Under the pieces are notes generated by a model. The model worked only from the letters and a program-made list of their open reading frames with translations. It had not been told where the DNA came from and ran no database searches. Source: Archangium gephyra (GTDB taxonomy: Bacteria > Myxococcota > Myxococcia > Myxococcales > Myxococcaceae). Taken from it: a DNA stretch of 64,000 nt. The position numbers and the translations under genes are program-made. Each line of letters starts with the position of its first letter. Positions within the stretch are counted from its first letter, which is position 1. The DNA is taken from NCBI RefSeq assembly GCF_001027285.1, contig NZ_CP011509.1:11060501-11124500 (forward strand), written 5' to 3'. Below are positions 50,583 through 59,923 of the stretch, piece by piece.

Positions 50583-50595
50583 GGCGTCCGTCCGC

Positions 50596-51939
50596 TCAGT
50601 GGGGGTGATCGTGCGCCTGCAGCGCCTGCTGCGCGGGCGCGGGCAGCACCTTGAAGGCCGCCGCGTCGGGGTCTCCGTCCGCCATGATGAGGGCGTAGAG
50701 GAAGGACGGGATGGCCTGCGCCTCGCGGCCGTTGACGACCACCAGCGGCGTGCCGTGCAGGTCGTGCTGCAGGGCGAACGCGATGTCCTCCGCCAGCTTC
50801 TTCTCCGTGGCCGCGCTGGAGATGCACGCCTCGAGCTGCGGGCGCGTGACCGTGCCGGAGGACATGATGCTCAGCACGTTCTGCGCATTGAGCGTGGCCT
50901 GGGCGGCGAAGAGCTTCTCGCGCAGCTCCCAGTAGTCCGGAGCGTCCTCGGTGCAGATCTGCGCCTTGGCGGCGAGGCAGCGGGTGCCGGAGCCGTCGGT
51001 GGCATGCGGGGGCATGGAGCGGTTGCACTGGGCGTCGAGCGGGAACTGGCGCGCCTCCAGCGACAGCTTGCCCTCGGGGATGCGCTTCTTCATGAGGGCG
51101 AGCACCTCCACCAGGTTCTTGCAGTGGGGGCAGCGGCTGTCCGTCCACTCCACCATCTTCACCGGCGCGTTCTCGGGGCCATAGCGGCGGCGGGTGGCGG
51201 ACGGGGCCGGCAGCGGCTTGTCCATCTTGTAGCGGGCGAGCGCGTTGGCGACGGCCTGCTGCTCCGGCTGGGACAGGCTGGTCAGGTACGCCTCCAGCGA
51301 GCCGGGCGCGGCGGTGGAGGTCATGGTGGCCACCTTCTCCAGGGCGGCGCTGGCCTTGGGCGTCTGCATGCCAGGCAGCAGCAGCGCCACGTAGGCGGCG
51401 GCGGCGAAGCCTCCCGTCCACTGGAGCGCGCGGCCCCACTCGCCCGTCTGCGGCAGCACCGGGCCGGGCAGGCCCTTCCAGGCCACGGCGGCGAAGGTGA
51501 GTGTGAGGGCGTAGGTGCCCAGACACGTGGGACACAGGGCCCCGGAGCTCGCGCTGGCGAGCCCGAAGACGAGGCTGGCCGCCACACCGGCCGCGGCCGT
51601 CAGACGCAGGCCGTTGGCGGCGGGACGCACGGTGTGCCCGTTGTTGCGCCACACCAGGAAGAGCGCCGAGAGCGCCACGGCGACGATGCCCCACACCAGG
51701 CCGAGCGCGGCCACGGGCATGCCCAGCCGCTCATGCACGCCGCTGGCGAAGGCGGAGTTCCACACCGTCTCGCAGTTGATCTTCTCGGAGATGCCGCAGC
51801 TGGTGGTGCCACCACCACGCAGGGTGAGGAGCTCCTTCCACTGGTAGATGGAGAGCGCGGCCTCGGCGAGGCCCAGGCCCAGCAGCGCCGCGGCACCACG
51901 GACGGGGACAGGAGGGGGCGGATTGGCCTTCTTGCTCAT
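50596..51939 (-). CDS. VKOR - DsbA-like fusion, disulfide-bond formation protein
   Basis: 447 residues. The N-terminal membrane part (about 15-195) is a vitamin K epoxide reductase domain with the loop cysteines Cys48 and Cys56 and the active-site pair C136-P-T-C139 between membrane segments. The C-terminal part (about 240-440) is a thioredoxin/DsbA-like domain with C270-P-H-C273 and the cis-Pro loop LHGTPLVVVNG. VKOR reoxidises DsbA-type thiol oxidases using quinone, so fusion joins donor and acceptor of periplasmic disulfide formation in one chain. The ATG overlaps the cupin stop (ATGA). Confidence 0.92.
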   Translation of the reverse strand: MSKKANPPPPVPVRGAAALLGLGLAEAALSIYQWKELLTLRGGGTTSCGISEKINCETVWNSAFASGVHERLGMPVAALGLVWGIVAVALSALFLVWRNNGHTVRPAANGLRLTAAAGVAASLVFGLASASSGALCPTCLGTYALTLTFAAVAWKGLPGPVLPQTGEWGRALQWTGGFAAAAYVALLLPGMQTPKASAALEKVATMTSTAAPGSLEAYLTSLSQPEQQAVANALARYKMDKPLPAPSATRRRYGPENAPVKMVEWTDSRCPHCKNLVEVLALMKKRIPEGKLSLEARQFPLDAQCNRSMPPHATDGSGTRCLAAKAQICTEDAPDYWELREKLFAAQATLNAQNVLSIMSSGTVTRPQLEACISSAATEKKLAEDIAFALQHDLHGTPLVVVNGREAQAIPSFLYALIMADGDPDAAAFKVLPAPAQQALQAHDHPH

Positions 51940-52274
51940 GCGTGCTCCGGAGGGGGGGTCATCAAAACGAGGAGGCGGGCGTTGTCGGGGCCGTCATTGG
52001 TGACGCCGTGTTCGACGCCCGCGGGTGCGAAGAGGGCGGCGCCGGGGCCCTGGGAGGCCTCGTCCGCGCCGATGCGGAAGCGGCACCGCCCCTCGAGGAC
52101 GAGGTACACCTTGTCCGAGGTGGCGTGCCGGTGGGGCTTCTGGCTCTGGCCGGGCGTCAGGCAGTACACGTCCAGGAAGAAGCGTTCGGACTTGAAGAGG
52201 TTGAGCTTCTGGAGCTTCTCGGCCGAGAAGCCCATGAAGTCCGACAGGTGTTTCACATCCATCGTGGCATTCAC
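51936..52274 (-). CDS. Small cupin-domain protein
   Basis: 112 residues forming a single cupin barrel: FLDVYCLTPGQSQKPHRHAT, then KVYLVLEGRCRFRIG and ALFAPAGVEHGVTN. The His residues of PHRHA and VEHG suit a metal site. The substrate is unknown. First gene of the operon with VKOR-DsbA and SUI1, divergent from ygfZ with only 26 bases between start codons. ATG 52262 is an alternative start. Confidence 0.85.
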   Translation of the reverse strand: MNATMDVKHLSDFMGFSAEKLQKLNLFKSERFFLDVYCLTPGQSQKPHRHATSDKVYLVLEGRCRFRIGADEASQGPGAALFAPAGVEHGVTNDGPDNARLLVLMTPPPEHA

Positions 52275-52300
52275 TCCCGGGCCTCTATATAGCGACGGTC

Positions 52301-53365
52301 ATGGAACCGCTGTCTCTGCATTTTCTTCATGAGCAGGCAGGAGCCCATTTCCTGGAGGTCAATGGCCGGGAGGCCGTGGCCGACTACGGGGAGGTGGAGG
52401 CGGAGTACCGGGCGGCCCGGCAGGCGGTGGCCCTCCATGATGCCACCTATCGGGAAGCGCTGCGGATAACCGGCGAGGACCGCGTGTCCTTCCTGCACGG
52501 GATGGTGACACAGGAAGTGAAGGGCCTGGCGGCCGGGGCGGCCACCTACGCGGCGATGATCACCGTGAAGGGCGCCATGGTGGCCGACGCCCGCATCCTC
52601 CGGCGCGAGGCGGACCTGCTGCTGGACGTGGAGCCCGGGATGGGCGCCAAGGTCCAGGAATTCCTGGGGAAATTCCTCATCTCCGAGGACGCGGAGCTGC
52701 TCGAGGCCACGGGCGAGCTGGGGGTGCTGCGGCTGCTGGGGCCCCGGACGGCCGAGCTGCTGGGCGCCGTGACGGGCGGGTCCTTCGCCCCCCTGGCCCC
52801 GGACGCCACCCGGCCCCTCCCCCTGGCGGGCCAGGAAGTGCTGGCGGTGGGCCGCCCCGGGCAGGAGCCAGGGGTGGACCTGCTGGTTCCCCGGGCGGGG
52901 CTGGAGGCGGTGTGGAAGGCGCTGGTGGCGGCGGGCGGAGCCTTCGGGCTCAAGCCGCTGGGCTGGCGCGCGCAGGAGATGCTGCGGGTGGAGGCGGGAG
53001 TGCCGCGCTACGGCCAGGACATGGTGGACACCACCATCCCGCTGGAGGCGAGCCTCACCAACGCCATCTCGTACAACAAGGGGTGCTACATCGGGCAGGA
53101 GGTCATCGCCCGAGCCACCTTCCGGGGCCATATGAACCGGAAGCTCGCGGGCCTGCTGCTGGGAAACACCGAGGCGGCACCGGGCACCGAGCTGAAGAAG
53201 GACGGCAAGAAGGTGGGCTGGGTGACGAGTGTGGTGCGCTCGCCGCTCAAGGGCCAGATGGTGGCCCTGGGGTACGTGCATCGGGACCACCTGGAGCCGG
53301 GGACGGTGCTGGCGGTGGGAGATGGATCGGCCGAGGCCACCGTGGCGGCCCTGCCCTTCACCTGA
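52301..53365 (+). CDS. ygfZ: Folate-binding iron-sulphur cluster protein YgfZ (GcvT-related)
   Basis: 354 residues. It has the aminomethyltransferase fold: VALHDATYREALRITGEDRV and FLHGMVTQEVKGLAAG near the N-terminus. The defining YgfZ motif is YNKGCYIGQEVIARATFRGH, with the single conserved Cys in KGCYIGQE. The protein helps repair or insert Fe-S clusters in a tetrahydrofolate-dependent way. The C-terminal barrel (GWVTSVVRSPLKGQMVALGY) is as in GcvT. The ATG at 52301 matches the family N-terminus. Confidence 0.93.
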   Translation: MEPLSLHFLHEQAGAHFLEVNGREAVADYGEVEAEYRAARQAVALHDATYREALRITGEDRVSFLHGMVTQEVKGLAAGAATYAAMITVKGAMVADARILRREADLLLDVEPGMGAKVQEFLGKFLISEDAELLEATGELGVLRLLGPRTAELLGAVTGGSFAPLAPDATRPLPLAGQEVLAVGRPGQEPGVDLLVPRAGLEAVWKALVAAGGAFGLKPLGWRAQEMLRVEAGVPRYGQDMVDTTIPLEASLTNAISYNKGCYIGQEVIARATFRGHMNRKLAGLLLGNTEAAPGTELKKDGKKVGWVTSVVRSPLKGQMVALGYVHRDHLEPGTVLAVGDGSAEATVAALPFT

Positions 53366-53430
53366 GCCGCGGTCCCAAGCCTCCCTCCCCTTCACCCCTG
53401 AGCCCAGCTCCCCTCGCCGTGCCCCTCACC

Positions 53431-53465
53431 CCTCGCCCTCCGGGAGAGGGACGGGGTGAGGGTAT
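53431..53465 (+). repeat. REP-like palindromic element, copy 5
   Basis: CTCGCCCTCC, GGGAGAGGG, then ACGGGGTGAGGGTAT, downstream of ygfZ. The left stem arm is imperfect. Confidence 0.75.
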
Positions 53466-53558
53466 TTGAACTGCTGCCTGTCCCTCGGGGCCGAACCCGC
53501 GGCGCACGGCGTTCCTCCACGGCCGCAAGCACCCCACCCCTCCTGGAAGCGACTGGAT

Positions 53559-53597
53559 TTGACTTTCTGGTTTACCGTCTTTATACGGGAAAACCAG
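53559..53597 (+). promoter_or_regulatory. Sigma-70-type promoter with overlapping inverted repeat
   Basis: TTGACT (53559-53564), 17 bases, TATACG (53582-53587), in AT-rich DNA about 40 bases before the PLD-like lipoprotein gene. An inverted repeat CTGGTTTACCGT (53567-53578) / ACGGGAAAACCAG (53585-53597) spans the spacer and -10, so a repressor bound there would block the promoter. Confidence 0.7.
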
Positions 53598-53628
53598 TTT
53601 TATCGATTTTCCAGAATCAGGAGAGGGT

Positions 53629-54894
53629 ATGATGCGTTCGAAGCCAGCCGGTCACTTCCTGAGGGCGTTGACCGTGGGTGTCTGCACGTGGGCGGCCACG
53701 GGGTGTGAGCCCTTCGCGGAGCAGGACAGCGGCGAGGTGGACGTGGGAGCCATCCGGTCTGGGGTCAGCGTCGCGTCCGGGACGGTGGGCGGCAAGGCGG
53801 TCTGGGCGCACTTCAGCAACCCGCCCGCGTTCGCGGGCCGGGACTACACCATCACCGAGGAGCTGAAGCGGCTCATCAACGCCACGCCCGCCGGCGGGAC
53901 GATCCGCGGCACCATCCACTCCATCAGCATCGACGGCGTGGCCGATGCACTGCTGGCGGCGCAGACGCGGGGCGTCTCGGTCTCCGTCGTGCTGGACGGC
54001 AAGAACGCGGCCTCCACGGACCCGGCGGTGGCCACCATCAAGAAGCTCACCAACGCCCGGTTCTGCACCAACTCGAATGGCGGGGGTGGCTGCATCGGCA
54101 CGGGCGCCGCCGGCAACATGCACACGAAGATGTTCACGTTCAGCCAGACCACGGACCCCAACGGGGTGGCGCGTCCGTACGTGGTGTGGTTCGGCTCGTC
54201 GAACCTGACGTACGCGAGCGGCCCGGACGCGTTCAACAACACCATCACCATTTACGACGCCGTGACGCTGTACGACGGCTTCAACGCCAACTTCTCGGAC
54301 ATGTGGAACCGCCGGCACTACACCGGCAATGACTACTACGACTCCGCCAGCGGCCGCGGCTACTACCAGGCCAACCCCGCGGATGCGTACGCCTCACCCG
54401 AGGGCGTGGGCCAGACGGACACCATCGTCACCCGGCTCAACGACGTCACGCCCGACGCGAACTGCCGGCTGCGCATCGGCATGGCGTTCGTCACCACCGG
54501 GCGTCCCGAAATCCTCGCGCAGGTGAAGCGCTACCGGGCGGGGGGCTGCGCGGTGTGGATGGTGGTGGGCGGAGACTCCACCGACGGCATCAGCATGCCG
54601 CAGTCCGTCTACAACGAGCTGCTCGACGCGGGCGTGAGCATCCGCCGCAAGGACAAGGTCCACGACAAGTTCTTCCTCGTCTACGGCAAGTACGGCACCA
54701 GCTACGCCTACCGGGTCTACACCGGCTCGCAGAACTGGTCCCAGGACGCGCTCAACGAGAACGAGGAGATGTTCGTCAAGATGGCGCCCGAGACCGGCAC
54801 CGTGCACCCGCTCTACGACGGGTACTACAACCACTTCAACGACGCCTATAACACCGGCGTGAGCTGCACCAAGGCCAACTTCCCCTGCCGGTAG
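53629..54894 (+). CDS. Secreted phospholipase D-like lipoprotein
   Basis: 421 residues. The signal sequence ends ALTVGVCTWAATGC, a lipobox with Cys26. Two PLD-type half-sites follow: NMHTKMFTF with VVWFGSSNLTYAS, and KVHDKFFLVYG with VYTGSQNWSQDALNENEEMF. Both keep the His-x-Lys of the HKD motif, though the Asp position is not canonical. It probably cleaves or transfers phosphodiester bonds (lipids or nucleic acids) outside the cell. AGGAGAGGG precedes ATG 53629 (the next codon is also ATG). Confidence 0.87.
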   Translation: MMRSKPAGHFLRALTVGVCTWAATGCEPFAEQDSGEVDVGAIRSGVSVASGTVGGKAVWAHFSNPPAFAGRDYTITEELKRLINATPAGGTIRGTIHSISIDGVADALLAAQTRGVSVSVVLDGKNAASTDPAVATIKKLTNARFCTNSNGGGGCIGTGAAGNMHTKMFTFSQTTDPNGVARPYVVWFGSSNLTYASGPDAFNNTITIYDAVTLYDGFNANFSDMWNRRHYTGNDYYDSASGRGYYQANPADAYASPEGVGQTDTIVTRLNDVTPDANCRLRIGMAFVTTGRPEILAQVKRYRAGGCAVWMVVGGDSTDGISMPQSVYNELLDAGVSIRRKDKVHDKFFLVYGKYGTSYAYRVYTGSQNWSQDALNENEEMFVKMAPETGTVHPLYDGYYNHFNDAYNTGVSCTKANFPCR

Positions 54895-54900
54895 CAATTT

Positions 54901-54938
54901 CCCCTCGCCCCTCGGGAGAGGGACGGGGTGAGGGTATC
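54901..54938 (+). repeat. REP-like palindromic element, copy 6
   Basis: CCCCTCGCCCCTC, GGGAGAGGG, ACGGGGTGAGGGTATC, six bases after the PLD-like gene. It forms a tail-to-tail pair with copy 7. Confidence 0.85.
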
Positions 54939-54999
54939 GGGTGAACCCGGGTTGAACCCCCTGTCCACACGGGGGGCCACGGGTTGAAGAACAGGCTCG

Positions 55000-55037
55000 G
55001 ATACCCTCACCCTGACCCTCTCCCGAAGGGCGAGGGG
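55000..55037 (-). repeat. REP-like palindromic element, copy 7
   Basis: Opposite orientation to copy 6: GATACCCTCACCCTGACC, CTCTCCC, GAAGGGCGAGGGG. With copy 6 it makes a large interrupted inverted repeat (54901-55037) between two convergent genes, able to act as a two-way terminator. Confidence 0.85.
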
Positions 55038-55047
55038 ACAGTGAGAC

Positions 55048-56211
<1,164 letters not shown>

Positions 56212-56228
56212 TCGTCGACTCCTTCAGT

Positions 56229-56872
56229 TCAAGCCGGCACCGCGTCGGGCTGCCGGTCCGCATGTGCCGCCTGGAAGGCGGGAAGGCTGGCACACGCCGC
56301 CTCGATACGGGTGAGCAGCGCGTACGGCTGCAGATCTACCCCGAAACGCCGGGCCCCGTAGAGCTGAGGCACCAGGCAGATGTCCGCGAACGACACTGCG
56401 TTGCCCAGGCAGTACGTGCCCGCCGTCTCTTGCGCGGCCGCCTGGAAGGCCGCCAGGCCGCGATCAATCCAGTACATGCACCACGCCTTGTCGTCCGCCT
56501 TCAGCTCTCCCTTGATGCGCTGCAGCACCGACAGGTTCTGCAACGGCTGGATCCCCGAGTTCACCATCTCCGCCAACATCCGGCAGCGGGCCCGGAGGAA
56601 GGGACCGGCCGGCAGCAGGGCGGGCGAGGGGTAGCGCTCCTCCAGGTACTCGAGGATGGCCAGGGACTGACCCAGGTGGTGCACCTTGCCGCCCTCGGTG
56701 ACCTCCAGCGTGGGCAGGGTGCGCATGGGGTTGATGGCGCGGTAGGCGTCGGAGTGCTGCTCGCCCCCGTCCTTCACCAGGTGCACGGGCACGTACTCGT
56801 ACGCCAGGCCCTTGAGGTTGAGCGCGATGCGCACGCGCCAGGAGCACGACGAGCGCCAGTAGCTGTAGAGCT

Positions 56873-56876
<4 letters not shown>
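56229..56876 (-). CDS. maiA: Maleylacetoacetate isomerase (zeta-class GST)
   Basis: Isomerises maleylacetoacetate to fumarylacetoacetate with glutathione. 215 residues. The zeta signature SSCSWRVRIALNLKGLAYEY is at 9-28, then NPMRTLPTLEV and LGQSLAILEYLEERYPSPAL of the thioredoxin-fold domain. The helical domain contains TYCLGNAVSFADICLVPQL. The ATG overlaps the fah stop (ATGA), so it is translated with fah. Confidence 0.95.
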
Positions 56877-57850
<974 letters not shown>

Positions 57851-58065
57851 TCGTCGGACTCCCGGTGGCCGAGGGGAAAGGGCAAGGCGGGCCGGCGCCT
57901 GGGCCCCGCGCTTTTCCGTGCCGGACAGGGGGGTGTCAAGCGAAGGCTGTCCCGGCGCGTCATGCGGGAAGCCCGTACCGGGAGTAAAGGTTGGCTACTC
58001 ATCCCCTACCCGGAGTCCCGTTTTCTCGACCCGGCATGAGGTACCGGTAAGCTGTCACCCCAGCC

Positions 58066-58647
58066 ATGCCCTCGAACAAGACCGAGCTCGCAGCCCGCAT
58101 CGCCCTCACCAAGCCCACCGACTCCGTGCGGGGCATCTTCTTCCGGGTGGTTTTCGAGCTCATCGAACGCAAGGGAGGCGCCCAGGCGCTGCGCCAGGTG
58201 CGCACCGGCTCGCTGGCCAAGGACATCGCGGACCTGCGGACCTACCCCGCCTCGGACTACCTCAACATGCTCTACGGCGCGGCGGACGCGCTCGAGGGGC
58301 GGCTGGGCAACGAGAACCAGGTCTTCAACGCCTGTGGCCGGGCGTGCGTGCAGAACTTCTCCACCGGCCCGGGCCAGGTCGTCTTCGGCATCCTCGGCAA
58401 GGGGGACCCGCAGCGGCTCTTCGCCCAGACGCGGGTGGCCTTCAGCACCGTGGTGACGTACGGCAAGCGCGAGCACCGCCCCGCCGGCTCCAAGGGCTGC
58501 ATCCTCAGCTACCGCGGCGACATGCAGCCGGCGGCCTACCACGTGGGCATCTTCGAGGGCGCGCTCGAGGCCCTCGGCTTCAAGGGCACCGTGAGGGCCA
58601 ACGTGCTCGGCCTGGACTCGGTGGACTTCGAAATCTCCTGGGAGTGA
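58066..58647 (+). CDS. DUF2378 / TIGR02265 family protein, divergent member
   Basis: 193 residues. Family pattern: LTKPTDSVRGIFFRVVFELI, DLRTYPASDYLNMLYGAADA, AYHVGIFEGALEALG and the end GLDSVDFEISWE. It shares the layout but is more distant from the four copies at 34-38 kb. It stands alone, upstream of and convergent with the hotdog-fold gene three bases away. Function is unknown. Confidence 0.82.
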   Translation: MPSNKTELAARIALTKPTDSVRGIFFRVVFELIERKGGAQALRQVRTGSLAKDIADLRTYPASDYLNMLYGAADALEGRLGNENQVFNACGRACVQNFSTGPGQVVFGILGKGDPQRLFAQTRVAFSTVVTYGKREHRPAGSKGCILSYRGDMQPAAYHVGIFEGALEALGFKGTVRANVLGLDSVDFEISWE

Positions 58648-58650
58648 GCC

Positions 58651-59703
58651 TCACTCCAGGCAGGTGAGCGTCAGCTCCATCACGCCCACCAGGCGCTCGC
58701 CCACCGAGGCCCAGCAATAGAAGCGGTGCTCACGCCCCTCCACCCCGTGCAGGTGGGCGCCGAACGTCACCGACTCACCGGCGTAGGCCAGGCTGTCGGC
58801 GCGCACCTCGCCCCGCGTCACCAGGTAGCGCGCGTCCGGTTTGCCCAGCAGCTCGCGCAGCAGCGTGCCGGCCAGCCCGGACAGGCCGCTCATCACCACC
58901 GCCACCGGCAACACCGGGTGCAGGGCGAAGTGGCCCTTGCACAGCTCCGCGCTCACCGGGCCCAGCGTGGCCTTCAGGCAATCCCCATCCCGCACGTAAC
59001 CATGCAGCGGCGGCGGCTGGCGGTGGGGGTTGGTCCGCATCGCGGCGAAGTCGCCGGACGTGCAGCGGGGCCCACGCTCGGCCCGGGGCTCGCGGCGCAT
59101 CTCCTGGCGCGCCCCCTGGAAGAGGCGCAGGAAGGCCGCCGCGGACAGCACGTTGTAGTCCACCTCCAGCGAGAAGAGCGCCTGGCCCCGCGCGTCCAGC
59201 AGCCGCGTCTGCGCCGTGGCGGTACGCTTCTCCCGGAACTCCGCCTTCGCCGTGCCCACCAGCAGCTCGGTGGCCCGGGGCAGCGGGCCCGCATGCAGCC
59301 GCTCCAGCCGCGCACGCCGCGCCAGGTAGTAGTGCTGCCCGTCCTTGGGGTTCACCAGCGACGAGGCACACGAGCCGAGGATGGCCAGGTGCCGGCCCAC
59401 CTCCGCCGCGTTGATGGGCGAGGCCTCGCCTCCCGTCTCCTGCTCCACCGGCACCCGCGCCGTCAGCTCGCCCTCACCCACCACCCGCACCTCGCTCAGC
59501 GCGAAGTAGGGGTCCCTCACGCAGATGCGCGCGAACAGCTCCTGCCGGCTCAGCTCCTCGTGCAGCCGGGGCGTCTGCTTCACGGCGTGCACCGGCTCTC
59601 CCCACACGGTGGACAGCGCGGGCGTGGCCAGCGCCGCAATGGCGGGCGTGGACCGCGAGGAACGGGGGGGGACGGCCAGGGACGACTGCTGTGCGTTACC
59701 CAT
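58651..59703 (-). CDS. Probable double-hotdog protein, FabA/FabZ-like
   Basis: 350 residues from ATG 59703 (GAGGGAAGAAG upstream). The C-terminal half looks like a FabZ-type hotdog: LCKGHFALHPVLPVAVVMSG recalls the GHFPxxPVxPGV helix with its catalytic His. It is followed by TRGEVRADSLAYAGESVTFG in place of the usual R-V-R-xxx-PGD segment. The N-terminal half has a second hotdog-like pattern (VGRHLAILGSCASSLVNP, YYLARRARLERLHAGPLPRA). It may handle acyl thioesters as dehydratase or thioesterase, or be a non-catalytic relative. Assignment by pattern only. Confidence 0.6.
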   Translation of the reverse strand: MGNAQQSSLAVPPRSSRSTPAIAALATPALSTVWGEPVHAVKQTPRLHEELSRQELFARICVRDPYFALSEVRVVGEGELTARVPVEQETGGEASPINAAEVGRHLAILGSCASSLVNPKDGQHYYLARRARLERLHAGPLPRATELLVGTAKAEFREKRTATAQTRLLDARGQALFSLEVDYNVLSAAAFLRLFQGARQEMRREPRAERGPRCTSGDFAAMRTNPHRQPPPLHGYVRDGDCLKATLGPVSAELCKGHFALHPVLPVAVVMSGLSGLAGTLLRELLGKPDARYLVTRGEVRADSLAYAGESVTFGAHLHGVEGREHRFYCWASVGERLVGVMELTLTCLE

Positions 59704-59923
59704 GCTTCTTCCCTCGTGTTGGAGCCTCGGGGGGGCGAGAGGTCTCTTGGGACACAGAGAGGTGTCGGTTCCGACACACCATGGGTGCACTCTAACCCAT
59801 GCCCCGGCAGTCAGGTAGGGGAAAAATTTGCCGTGAGCCCAAATCTCGTCATGGCCCGGACAGCGGGTCGGGAAAGCTGCCAGGTACTCAGCGCTTTCCC
59901 GGCCCGGAGTCACCTGCCGGACG

